NCBI GenBank assembly: GCA_003254925.1
Contig: QANZ01032026.1
Span: 46,108 to 110,107 of the forward strand
Direction: 5' to 3'
DNA length: 64,000 nucleotides
Origin: Chamaecrista fasciculata
Lineage: Eukaryota; Streptophyta; Magnoliopsida; Fabales; Fabaceae
Shown piece by piece: positions 36,353 to 47,560 of the stretch. Each line of letters begins with the position of its first letter. Position 1 is the stretch's first letter. Both the position numbers and the translations under genes were made by a program. The notes below the pieces were generated by a model that was not told the DNA's origin, ran no database searches, and saw nothing but the letters and a program-made list of their open reading frames with translations.

Positions 36353-37824
36353 ATGGCGAATCAATTTGAGGCAATTGGAAACATTGGACCTTTAGGCCCT
36401 ACACGTAAGAGCAAGACAATCAAAGCTAGGATAGTTCGAATGTGGAGTCTTCCGCCTTACGACAAAGATGCTCCGAAAGATTCAGAATGGAACTTAGAAT
36501 TGATTTTGTGTGATAATCAGGTAATTCAATCCTAATGATTTTATTAAACATGGTGTGATTATCATAGCTTGATCTAACCAAATTTGGGACAAATATTTTT
36601 CCTTGGCTTTGTAGAACGCAAAGATTGGGGCCTCTATAAAGGGCAATGGGATTATTAAGAAGCACAAGAAGACGTTGCGCGAGGGTGATGTTTATATTAT
36701 CTCACAGTATTCTGTTGGTCAAAACCGTGGAAAATTCAAGTCCACCAATCATGACTATAAAATTTTTTTTCAATGGAGTACGATAGCAACTAAGTGTGAG
36801 GATGATCGCACAATTTGTCGGTATGGCCTCGCGATCGTTCCTCTAACGCATATATATGAGCCAAATGTGGATCATATGCTTTTGTTTGGTGAGCAATCTT
36901 ACAACGAAATACGCTTTAGAAAATTATGGAAAGAAATATTTTGGTTTTTTTTATCGTATATTCTATATGATATACAAAAATTTATATATATATATAAATA
37001 TTTTCTAAAGCGTATTTCGTTGACAACAGTAAGTGTATTTTATTTGGTACGCTATGAATACGTCTTTTAAATTCTATGTTCCATATGTAAAAAAATGATG
37101 TATCTTATATATAAGATTGTTTCTTTGATAATATGCAGACTTCGTTAGAACTTCCTTTGCATACAATGCCAAGAGCAAATCATTTGTTATTATATTCATG
37201 TGGAAGACATCTGGCAAGTCAGATCAAGCATGGTTGACTACCTTTTTAACTACGAAACGTAGTTGGTCTACGCCTCAACATTGTCAACATGATATTAATT
37301 CACTTTATGAACCAGATATACATATCAATGGGAAGATATATTGGTTCGCTGATGGTGTAAACAATCACAATGAGAAATACCTGCACATTGTTTGTTTTGA
37401 TGTCGAGAAGAATGAGTTTCATACTTACCCGATGCCTGAGGAGAATTCTAAAAGGGCATGGAAACTATCATCAACAAACAACTCCCTAGCAATTGTAGGG
37501 CTATCCCGAGTTGGTGGGATTCCTTATTATACGTATGAAGTTTGGCGCTTAGCAGATAAATCAGTGAATGCCAGTTGGTGGGAAAGGATTTTAATTCTAG
37601 GTCCCGTATCAGCGAACCTACAATTTATGTGTTTCTCTAAAGGAAGATGTGTCTTTTCCGAATATTCGTGCAACTTATATAACAATGATAGTAAATGTGC
37701 CAAACAAGTTTACTACGTTGGTCGTGGAGTTCAGGCAAAAGTTAAGGAGATACGCGGTAAACTACCGTTTAATTTTGCAATTGACGGTTGTACAACACAT
37801 CGTGGTTCTTTGACAAATTTTTGA
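36353..37824 (+). CDS. Chimeric gene: RPA70-like OB fold (DUF223 type) joined to an F-box-associated domain
   Basis: Three exons can be joined in frame: 36353-36520, 36615-36888 and 37139-37824, giving 375 residues with GT-AG introns. Exons 1-2 (TIKARIVRMWSLPP, WNLELILCDNQ, then NAKIGASIKG and TLREGDVYIISQYSVG) match the N-terminal OB fold of RPA1-like proteins, a single-stranded DNA-binding family also encoded by plant Helitrons. The fold stops soon after LTHIYEPNVDHML. Exon 3 (DFVRTSFAYN, INGKIYWFADG, VCFDVEKNEFHTYPMP, YEVWRL) resembles the FBA domain of plant F-box proteins, but no F-box precedes it. Both split codons are phase 1, so the fusion reads through. The gene lies inside a Helitron, which suggests capture. 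Expression is unknown. The ATG at 36353 was preferred because no in-frame ATG lies upstream in the exon. Confidence 0.65.
36902..37022. repeat. 121-bp hairpin element in intron 2 of the chimeric gene
   Basis: A 23-bp perfect inverted repeat, beginning CAACGAAATACGCTTTAG on the left and ending CTAAAGCGTATTTCGTTG on the right, encloses an AT-rich loop. It begins 13 bases after the predicted donor at 36889. ACAAC is present at the left edge and again at 37023-37027. It looks like a tiny MITE. Confidence 0.8.
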
Positions 37825-39960
37825 TAGTGGCTATTTTTGGTTTGGAAGTCTGTAGTGACGTTTCCTTCCCTACTACGGGACTCTTATGATTCACTTAGCA
37901 TTTCGTTTTTTAGCCTTAATTTGTTGTTTTGTTGCCGATAGCTTTGTTCTACTGCAATGCCTCTCTTTTACAATATATTTTAATTATATGTTTTAAGTAA
38001 TTTTTGACTTATTCTCTAAGTTATACATATAAATGGTATGTTTGATTATTCTTTGCAATTAGAATTAGACTTCTGTTTTTATTACAGTAATTGCTACATT
38101 ATACAATTGAAAACACACTTATGATCAAACATATAGTACCATATAAATAAATAAGTACAATCAATTGTAATTTTCATACCGTTGTATCAAATTTGTACGA
38201 AGAATGTAATTTTTTTAAGTCCAACTTCAAATGTAATTATTTTGAATTTCAAAAACATTAATAAATTGGAAAATCTTATCTTCCTCATAAAGTCATTGTT
38301 TAATGCGATTGCATCCACAAATTTCGTACCACGTTTCGTCAAAATATAATTATCATTATTACCAATATTAAATTATATATTTAGTTGTAGTATAAGGAAT
38401 ATTTTTATTTATAAGTATAATATTTGTCTTCAGAGTAAAGCTTTTAAAATAGATCAAAACTTCATTTTAGTCCTTAAACAATGAGATTTGTTTCATTTTG
38501 GTTCTAAAATTATTGTTTATTTTAGTTTGATGTTCAAACCTTTACATTTATTCTATTTTAATCCACAAAATATACTTTCACATTGGAATTGTTAATTAGT
38601 ATTGTTGATAATTTTAATAAATTTTTTAGATAAAATGTAAAAAAAAAATATATTAGTTAATTTTTTTCAAATAATGTTAGAGAATTTGTGGATTATTTTA
38701 TTAATTACTTTGTTAGATAATATTTGTAAAATATTGATTGTAGTTATTTCCTCTACAATAATGATTTTGAATGATTAAGATTTAATTGAAACTCTAAAAA
38801 TATATATGTTATGAAATTTGTTTATGTTTAATTTGGGTAAATAAATCACGTTCTATATTTATCCGTGGATTCAATTTGTAAGGGTGTTATGTATGATCAA
38901 CTTGGTTACAATTAGATTCACCAAAAAAAAAATTGATTACAATTATTTTGATTTAACTTCTTGAATTAATCTTTACGGTTTAAGCCTATATTAAATTCAT
39001 AAATACTTGAAATTATCACAACATACTCCTCATATATAAATGGCGCTCAATAATTGATTTTCCTTTATTTCTTTCTATTTTGGTAGAAAGTGCCCATATT
39101 AATATGTCACTCTTCTTAAATCTAGACAAATCTTGCGAATTAAGTGATGGCTGATGTTTTGGGAAATTAAAGCGTTAATTGGTCATTTTGGTCTTCCTAA
39201 TTAATTTCATTTTGAAGACCAAAATGACACGTGAAATTGGTCATATTAATTGGTCATTTTGGTCTTCCTAATTAATTTCATTTATTAACTAAAAGTTGAT
39301 AAATACATATATACTTTATGATCAGGGGAAGACCAATTAAATAGTAGATGTTTCTTTCTCATATTTTTTTTAATAACTATAAGCGATATGACAAGTTATA
39401 CATTAACAAAACGGTCCAATATGTAGGTGTTGAATACGATAATAAATATTTATTTTTTTACATAAAGAAATTTAAAATACAATGAAAAAAACGTACAATA
39501 CGAAATTATATCAAATAGAAGCATTCATTATCATATAGTTTATATGTATGTGTTAATTAATCATATGATGTTTATATTAAAATATATCTAATTATAAAGC
39601 ATCAATAAAAAACGAAAAAAAAAAGAATATGATATTCATCCAAATAGTATGTACGTATTATTTAAATAATTTAGTAACAGAAATTTTTTAAGATGAATTA
39701 TATTTAATAATTAGCAGAGTTATTAAATAATTAATTATTATTATGGAATTGAACATACCATGATATTTTTACCTAAAAAAAGTTACATCTAGAAAAATCG
39801 CATGTACATTCAAAAAATGATCTTAAAACAAATACATCAAGAGTATGTACAACAAATTCATAATTTTATGACCACATTTTAGTTCATAGAATAATGTTCT
39901 TAAAAAAATTACATAAATCAATAGAATAAATATTGGCTATATGAAAAAAAATCATAGAAC
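37825..39960. other. Non-coding interior of the Helitron
   Basis: AT-rich with no gene. A phrase 'aattggtcattttggtcttcctaa' is repeated at about 39177 and 39252, with an inverted partial copy between them. Confidence 0.5.
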
Positions 39961-40399
39961 ATCACCCGTGCAACGCACGGGTCCAAACTAGTACAAATAA
40001 AGACTACACTGAAACATAAGAGAACAAGCAAAGTGAAGAATCATTTTTATTAATTAAATGACCAATAAAAAACAATCACAAAACCAATCCAAAATGTCAT
40101 ATAGTTTCGAAACGGACAATCATGATTAATGATCATTTATGACATTAGAAAAGGAAAAAGATGGAAAAACAAAATAAAGGATGGATTAGCATGAGAAAAC
40201 GCAATGCGAACCCAAATAATTACTTATCGTTATATACAAGGCAATTTCCCAGTTTAGTATTGATCGATCCCAGGCAATAAAACTCATGACCTTTATTTTA
40301 TGCAGATTGAAAGTAAAAATAGTGATGTCCTGATGGATCACAAGAAGGCTCAAAACTCCAAGAGTGAAATTCAACCCATGATATGAATATGAAACTGAA

Positions 40400-41168
40400 T
40401 TAACAGTAGGTGGATTCGCCATAAATGTAATCAAGGACTCCAATGATTCCAAGAACAAAAGCTTGATCGATCCCAGGTTTGACGATGACATGGTAAAGAT
40501 CCTTGCTTTCCATCAACTTCTCAACTTCCTTCTTGACACCTACCTGTGCTATCACGCTGCCTTTGGAATCCACTATGCTACAATCCTTGTCGGGGAAATA
40601 TCCCCTGATCTCAAAGTCCCATGATGATCCTTTCTCTCTTGTGATATTCTTGTTTGCTGCTTCATCCGTGCAAATTCTAATTGCATTATTCTTCACAAAA
40701 CATGATGAGTAGTTTGGTTCTTTCAACCTGAATACCGGTTTCTTTGATCCTTCATAGTCTAAGCTGTAACCTTTCCACTTTCTGTATATGCTCAAAGCCT
40801 CCACCATTCCACCCTGCATATTTGATAGAATTCCCAAATTTATATATAAACATATGACATGTCCCTTAATTTCAATAATTGATCAAATGAAAATGCAAAA
40901 TACATATACATACCTTTCGACGAATGAGAAGAAGAGCATCTCCATTATGGTCTCTGAGAATCAACTCACCTTTGGAGCCAAGAATTCCACAGCCATCGAC
41001 CCTGAAAACAATTTGCTGAGTGGTGCAATCTGTGACCACAAACCCTCCTCCATTCACAACGTGAGGCCTTCTTCTCACCACAAGCACTCTCTCACTACTC
41101 CAACAGTACATTTTACTAATAATTGCCATCGCCATCGTCTTCGTTTTCCCACCCATCATCATCATCAT
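40400..41168 (-). CDS. LURP-one-related protein (LOR/DUF567 family)
   Basis: Two exons, 40914-41168 and 40400-40813, give 222 residues with an in-frame phase-0 join (RRK|GGMV). Family blocks are FVVTDCTTQQIVFRVDG near the start, GELILRDHNGDALLLIRRK, WKGYSLDYEGSKKPVFRLKE, WDFEIRGYFPDKDCSIVDSKG, and a C-terminal hydrophobic helix (IDQAFVLGIIGVLDYIY). LOR proteins adopt a tubby-like beta-barrel around a central helix. Some Arabidopsis members are needed for oomycete resistance, but the molecular role is unclear. Five Met codons in a row mark the chosen start. An in-frame Met at 41222 would add 18 charged residues and is less typical. It lies about 400 bp beyond the Helitron 3' end. Confidence 0.93.
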
Positions 41169-41222
41169 ATCATTTCCCTCTAAATCTAATTCCTCTCTTC
41201 TCCTCTCTCTGTTTTTATACAT

Positions 41223-43438
41223 AAAAACAAGTGTTGGATTGATTAATTAATTTGGATGGGGCCTAGCCTAATTATAGGCCTACCTATCTAGCTAGCTATA
41301 ATTAAAAAAGGAAAAAGAAGTGGAATATATGAATAGTTTTTAGCTTCTGGGGCGCTAGTTTCAACTTTCAAGAGTTTGGTTTGGCAAGTTTTGACAAAGC
41401 GGGAAGCGAGAATCTTTGTATTATAGGGGCATGGGTTTGAGAAACACAGGGAATTGTAAGCTGTACATATATAGATATATATAACTTTCTTTTTGTACCT
41501 TGCTATTTGGTTCACGCGCTTCTAATAACTAGCTTGCCTGCATCTTTTTCATTTATATCTGCGTGTGGGAGTGGATTTCCTTGTTAGTTTGGACTTTGAT
41601 TGGTAGCTAGATAACTTATAATTCAGATTAATATGCTCGTTTGGATTAGATTTATTAAATATCAACAAAATTAAAAAGTTTATTTATGGAGCTTTTTATA
41701 TTAAAGCTTTTGTGTGAAGTACATTATTGTTTATTTTTGGACAATGTAAGGTAAAATTATGTATCAAGGCACGTTGGCTTTGACAAATGAGGATATGCGT
41801 CTCTTCATTTATATCATAATAATTCAATGCTGTTGGAGGATGAGAATAAAATTAGCGTGTTTAAGAGGGTCATCTCATCCCTAATCTTAGGCCTCAACAG
41901 TAAGTGTTTAATCATTAGATCAGCTCCAATAAATATCCAGATTTAAATAAATATATAATTATATTTTAGTGCGTAGGGTGCATGTTTGGGTATCCAATTT
42001 TGAAGGTACTTTTAATTAATGGATTTTACAATAATATATATCAATTACTCTTTGATAAATCATAGAAAATGAACTAGGGAACTAGATCGGAAGCTTCGTT
42101 TCTTACCTATTGTGATTGCATACATTTTTCAATAACAGGGTACATTATATGTCATTTAAAAATTAATGAAGGACATTATATTCCGGTCTATATTTGAATT
42201 GCTTCTCAAATTTTTATGATATTTAGTTCACAAGCGCTACATAGAGAAGTCAGAAAATATCAACTCTTTAAAAAAATCTTAAATTTAACTCTAATGTCGT
42301 TTCTTTTATAATAAGTTAATCTAATCATTTTAATTTTCAATAGATTATTATTTAAAATTAAATAAGTAGTTTTACAAGTAAAACAGTCAAAATCTAAGGG
42401 GAGCAAAAGCAAAAATGAAAACTTAAAAGGTATAATTAATTTGTTGAGTCAGCAGATGAAGCCTAACATCTCAAAAAAGGAAGTAGTTAGCTAGTGGTCT
42501 TCAAGAAAGTGTTTGGGCAGCTTTTGAATTTTGGCACAGCGTATCAAAAGTTGCTTCAAACGGGAATATTTTGAATTTTTCCAGTCTTGTTCTTTTTGAA
42601 TTTTTCTTCATGGAAAAAATGTTGAAAATTAAAGCAACCTCTCCGACTTTCATTTCTTGCTTCACGCATAAATAAATTAACACTCGAATAATAAAATTCA
42701 TTATTTTAATATGCTAAAATCTCTCTAAATCAAGTATCATGAATATATATATACGTACTTATCAATCTATATAAATTGAGCTAACGTACCAATCAATTCA
42801 AAGTAAAATATTCTTGAATATGTTTAAATTATATCAAAATGACGCGCGTTTAAGGGAAAAAAAAAACAAAAATCGAAGTGTTAAAGATGAAATGTATACA
42901 AAATATTTCACACCTCAAGTTTTAAAAAGAAAACTATATCAATAACTTTGATCAGATTCTAAACCAGACTTTTTTTTTTGAGTAGATTTGATTCTTTGTA
43001 TTTGCAAAATATTTCATCTTAATCTTACTCTAAATTTTGTCCATTTTCTCCATTAAGTATGACGTGAACGTGTGAACTAAAATTGCAAATACGAAGAAAG
43101 ATATAAGATCAAAATTGTAACTTATCCTAAAGATAATAGATAAAATTCTAACTTACTNTTCGTCTTAAATTGCAGATTTTTTTTTTTTGGCCTGAAAATT
43201 GCAGATTCATTAGACGTGGTGACCAATAAATGGAATAACTTGAGCCATATAGCATATCTTGTATTCTTGTTTGTGGATGGACGCAATTTCAAGTATTTGA
43301 AAGCATCAAATTCATATAATATGTTTCGTACTTTTGTCACAAAATTCACTATTAAAAATAAAAATATGATTAATTGTAACAAAGAAAAATAATATAATCA
43401 TATTTTTAAAAGCAGTTTATGTATCATCTTAAAATTAG
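41223..43438. other. Gene-free AT-rich interval
   Basis: It holds the likely LOR promoter near 41223-41600. No coding exon, tRNA or well-bounded element was recognised. One ambiguous base lies at 43158. Confidence 0.5.
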
Positions 43439-44704
43439 GGCCAAAGTCCTATTTTGGTCCCCCAGTTATGCTCAGTGTTCCAAATTGGTCCCCCAGTTAT
43501 TTTTCGTTCCATATTGGTCCCCCAGTTATGCAAAACTTGGCAAAGTTAGTCCCTCTAACGTTTTCCATCCATTTATCCGTTAAAAAAATTGACAAAATTA
43601 ATTTTTAACTCCTAAAAGTTTTATTTTTTACATTAAGGACCTTTTTCTCTATAATAGAACCAAAATGTAAGAAAGAAAAAATAATTGGGGGATTTTATTT
43701 ATTTTACACAAAAAAAAAACTTCTCTCCCTAGTCTCTCTCGGCTCTCTCTCAAACTCCTCTGAGCAATAGGGCTCTGTTCTGCCATTTTTGACACCAAAT
43801 TGGCTACAGCCACCTGAACCCTCATCGACGAATCACCGAGAACCTGAACAATAATCGGAACCCCAAGCGATTCCACGATGAAATCGACCACTATGTGTTG
43901 ATCAGTAGCCACATTGACCAGAGCATTGGCGGCGACAATTTAAGCATCGGGTGAATTGGCCTCCTTAAGAAGCTTAGGCAACGGCGAAATCCCACCTTCT
44001 TCCATGATAATAATCTTGTTACGGCAAAATCCCATTTGGATAGTGGAAATGTAGGACCAAACCCACGCCAGAATAGGGTCGTTGCTGGCGATTGGCGGGA
44101 GAGAGAGATTGGTGTCGCCGTCGGAATCGAAAACTCTAAGAAGCCACTTCATATCGCCGTGAAAACGCGCCTTTGTTCACTGCTCGCAAGCCCAAATGCA
44201 CAAACGTCAAATCTGCCCAGATCTCCGCCGCGAATCGCCGCCCTCCGTCCTCCATTGATGAAGGCCGGCGACAAACTCCTCCACAAGAAACACGATCTCC
44301 GTTCAGCCTCCGTCGAGTTCATATGTGCAATGAATGCGTCGTGGTTCCCGAGAGAGAGAAGAGAGAGACTAGAGAGAGAGACGAGAGAGAGGGAGAAGAG
44401 AGACTAGAGAGACAGATAAAGAAGTTTCTTTTTGTGTAAAATAAATAGAACTCCCCAATTATTTTTTATTTCTTACATTTTGGTTCTCTTATAGAGAAAA
44501 AGGTCCTTAATGTAAAAATTAAAACTTTTAGGAGTTAAAAATTAATTTTGTCAATTTTTTTAACGGAGAAATGGATGGAAAACATTAGAGGGACCAACTT
44601 TGCCAAGTTTTGCATAACTGGGGGACCAATATGGAACGAAAAATAACTGGGGGGCCAATTTGGAACACTGAGCATAACTGGGGGACCAAAATATGACTTT
44701 GGCC
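43439..44704. mobile_element. Pack-MULE (Mutator-like element with captured gene fragment)
   Basis: Long inverted arms of ~290 bp start GGCCAAAGTCCTATTTTGGT and end with the matching inverse, closing in GACTTTGGCC. Shared phrases are 'CCCAGTTATGC', 'CCAAATTGG', 'TTCGTTCCATATTGG' and 'ATAGAACCAAAATGTAAG'. The flanks TAAAATTAG and TAAAATTAA form a 9-bp target duplication with one mismatch. The GC-rich interior is a decayed piece of an ARO-type Armadillo gene (43775-44152). No transposase. A second copy begins at 63527. Confidence 0.9.
43775..44152 (-). pseudogene. Captured fragment of an ARMADILLO REPEAT ONLY (ARO) gene
   Basis: The minus-strand frame reads MKWLLRVFDSDGDTN, SNDPILAWVWSYISTIQMG, MEEGGISPLPKLLKEANSPD, a stop, then VAANALVNVATDQHIVV and SLGVPIIVQVLGDSSMRVQ. 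These are signature blocks of plant ARO proteins, which guide small GTPases in polar growth. A single CAA-to-TAA type change interrupts it at 43940-43942. About 20 residues normally found between IQMG and RNK are missing. The fragment ends at SPIAQ and runs into the TIR. It cannot be functional. The region upstream to ~44330 is GC-rich and may derive from the same donor, but I cannot show this. Confidence 0.85.
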
Positions 44705-44713
44705 TAAAATTAA

Positions 44714-45640
44714 TGGACTAGAAAGCAAATATGAAGAAAAAAAAAGAGAGCTTTTATGTGGATTGGTCATGGTATTGATGCAAATCAGAAATAATATTGA
44801 TTAGTTTTTAGTTTATTATATTTTATTGGGCAAATTAAACACAATTTCAGAAGACATTAATTTGGCCGTGATGCCCCCACCACTAGCTACTAGTAGTTTC
44901 TTATTTTGGCTTTTGGTCAGACAGAATCGCAAAAAGAGTTCTCCCAGCAGATTTACATATTTTACATATTCATAGAATTTTTTTTGTATGACTCCTTGCA
45001 TTGGGAGATCCTGGATTTCTTTTTAATACTCTAGTTTAACAAGAGAAATATTGTATAAAAAAAGAAGGATATCAAGAGCTCTTTAATCTCCAGAATAATT
45101 GAATACTTTCAAAATTTGTTTTTATCTTAAAATGAATATGAATTTTGATAATTTAACAACGAATAATTCAATTTATTGAGAGCTCTTTCGTGAACCTAAA
45201 AATAAAACGTGAACCTAGTTTAGTAAAATTTTAATAAGGTGAATGATTGTTGGACTCTTTCGTCACTCACTTTCTTTTTCCTTTTTAGATAACGTAGATT
45301 TTTATATATGGCAACTGCATGCATGTCATGTTCAGTATTCACTATTGACTGTTTAGTGATTTTGAATAAATGAAAAGAATCCAACACTTATTCTTTTGAA
45401 TAAACTAACAATTTAATTATTAAAAGATTATCAAATTAGTAATTTAATTTTTTAAAAAAATTAAATGTACAGTTTTATTTTGAAATAAAATTTATTTAGA
45501 GACTAATTAAATTATATATTTTAAATTTTTCAAGATTAAAATTGTTAACATGATTATCTTTAATTTTAACAATAAAATTATTAATTTAGTTTTTTTTTAA
45601 GTATAGCTAGCACTGTCACCATGGATAATTCTTTTTAATA
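44714..45640. other. Gene-free AT-rich interval
   Basis: No supported feature. Short open frames lack coding character. Confidence 0.5.
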
Positions 45641-45805
45641 TCTTATATTATATGGCTCCACCCTTTTCTGGTCGTCCATATTTAAAACTATAGTCTATGA
45701 AATTAAAAATAAGAGAAAATTTACTATTTGGTTTCTCTTTCTTTACTAAATTAACAATTTAGTCCCTTATTTATTTTATATATATAGGGCACGCAAAACC
45801 CCTAG
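45641..45805 (+). mobile_element. Internally deleted short Helitron
   Basis: It begins TCTTATATTATATGGCTCCA after an A and ends GGGCACGCAAAACCCCTAG before a T. The 5' ~90 bases match 8010-8186. Only the right half of the terminal hairpin remains (GGGCACGC), so a deletion removed the left stem. Confidence 0.75.
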
Positions 45806-45821
45806 TATATATATATATACA

Positions 45822-46161
45822 CTAGGAGCTTGGCGTGCCCTTTGTACGTTTGAATTATTTAAAGTTAAAGATTACATAAAATTTTTATTTTGATAAATGA
45901 GTAAGTTTGGGACCAATTTGAAAAATTATAAAAATATGTAAGATTCATCTAAAATAAATAAAATATTTAGGACCAATTTGAAATTACCTCATACATTTAG
46001 GATAGATATTGATATCTTATTCAAACGTGGCTAAAATATTCAATTAGAATATTTTTGTTTGGGTGAGATGAACGTGTGCTAGAGAAAAGTGGGAAATTTT
46101 TTAATTTTTTAATTCAATAATTTTGACCAACTATAAAGGAATGAAGCCATATAATATAAGA
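45822..46161 (-). mobile_element. Short non-autonomous Helitron, tail-to-tail with its neighbour
   Basis: On the minus strand it starts TCTTATATTATATGGCTTC (preceded by A) and ends with GGGCACGCCAAGCTCCTAG (followed by T). It resembles 34209-34571 throughout, including the 'gggaccaatttgaaaaattataaaa' region. The 3' ends of this and the preceding element are 16 bases apart across a TA repeat. Confidence 0.85.
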
Positions 46162-46846
46162 TATGAAGAATTTTGACTAAGTAGAAAATTATGTATATTT
46201 TTATAGTCCATCCGGACCCTATGCTACATTTTTTTTCACATTCGGACTCTATGCTACATGAACATTCTTTTTAGAAAATTAACAGGATTTAAATCTAAAA
46301 TAATTGACAGAAGTTTATATACGTTCCTAAGATTTTGTGTCTATTTCTTCTGTTTCTTTCTCAATTTTTTTTCTTTCTGTTATCTCTAATACGATACCGG
46401 AAGAGATATTAGGAAGACGACGATGGCGTTGAGTTCAAGTCACGCCTTTCAATTTCAATGCTTGCAAATTCGACACATCAGGTGTAAATTAGCCACATAC
46501 TTTGGATAATTGATAATTCTAACATGCGCAGCCCCTTCTCGTCACTATTCACATGGAGTTTTGACCTTTTTGTTGTACTTTTTTGGGAATGGCTGCATTT
46601 GAAAACGATAGTTCACGTAACACTTATATCATTATTTTTATTATTATATAAAGTCAGATAAAAATATCTTTATTTGGGCTTTAAAATTTTCATTAATTTC
46701 GTTATTATTTTTTGGGTCAATTTTATATTTAATATTTTAGATTTTGATAATTTTATGATTTGACTAAATTTTTTTAATAAATTAACGATATATTTCAATT
46801 GGATTACAATTTGACTTTTCTTTTATTAATTTTTGGGTAAATTATA
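46162..46846. other. Gene-free interval
   Basis: The AT-rich part from 46620 is a degraded relative of MITE interiors ('ggactaaattttttttaataaattaacga'-like). No gene. Confidence 0.45.
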
Positions 46847-47345
46847 GGCAAAAGTACTAATTTTGTCTTTAAATTTTACATCAACTGTCAATTTCGTCCC
46901 TAAACTTTTTTTTGCTGTCAACTTCGTCCCCAAATTTACACAAACTGTCAATTTTATCCCCAATCTTTTTCTGCTGTCAATTTTGTCCCCAAACTTTACA
47001 TCAACTGTCAATTTCGTCCCCGATCTTTCACATTTCCGTCAATTTTATCATTGGACTAACTTCTTTTAATAAATTAACGACAAACTGCATCCTGCTTTTG
47101 AATCTAAGTTAAGATTTGAGTTTCTTTTTCTATTAATTTTACATTATATATCGTTAGCCACATAGATTTTGTCGTCAATATTTGGCTAAAGTAAGAGCAA
47201 AGGATAAAATTGACCAAAATGTGAAAGATTAGGGACGAAATTGACAGCATGTGTAAAGTTTGGGGACAAAATTGACAGCAAAGAAAGATTAGGAACGAAA
47301 TTGACAGCAGGTGTAAAGTTTGGAGACGAAATGAATACTTTTGCC
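46847..47345. mobile_element. Mutator-type MITE with perfect 9-bp target duplication
   Basis: The termini GGCAAAAGTA and TACTTTTGCC are exact inverses. The 9-mer TAAATTATA stands directly outside both ends (46838-46846 and 47346-47354). Each arm has internal tandem copies of 'CTGTCAATTTCGTCCC' (inverted: 'GACGAAATTGACAG'). It is 499 bp with no gene. A relative containing a retrotransposon piece is at 55483-56032. Confidence 0.93.
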
Positions 47346-47354
47346 TAAATTATA

Positions 47355-47560
47355 TTTTAATAATTAATATCATGTAGTTTGATCATATTTCACTTTAGTA
47401 TTCTGTGGTATTCTCTATTAACACTTTGATACTATTTTGGAGTTATTTTATAATTTTAACCATAACAAATTTTTCAAAATTACATATTGATCCTAATATT
47501 TTTATAAAATTACAAAAAAGTCTCAAAATACATATTATCTAGGGACTAAAATGAAAACTA
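47355..47560. mobile_element. Half copy of the 4594-type MITE
   Basis: The series 'tatcatgtagtttgatcatatttcac', 'attctgtggtattctctattaacactttgatac', 'taaccataacaaattttt' and 'acatattgatcc' follows one arm and the spacer of 4594-5019. The second arm is absent. Confidence 0.6.

Larger units (their letters stand above)
35515..39991 (+). mobile_element. Probable gene-carrying Helitron, ~4.5 kb
   Basis: The 3' terminus is clear: an 8-bp-stem hairpin ACCCGTGC-AAC-GCACGGGT at 39964-39982, five bases, then CTAG at 39988-39991 followed by T. This is the standard plant Helitron end. The best 5' candidate is TCTATTCTCTAAGATATAAT at 35515, preceded by A. Together they give the A|T insertion rule. No Rep/helicase is present, so the element would be non-autonomous. 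It carries the RPA-like/FBA chimeric gene at 36353-37824 in the same orientation. The 3' end is firm; the 5' end is an inference from motif alone. Confidence 0.7.

Noticed and set aside
36675..37070. 131-codon frame that continues past 36888
   Set aside because: After the OB-fold part it runs into the intronic hairpin element. A GT donor at 36889 in the right phase gives the better model.
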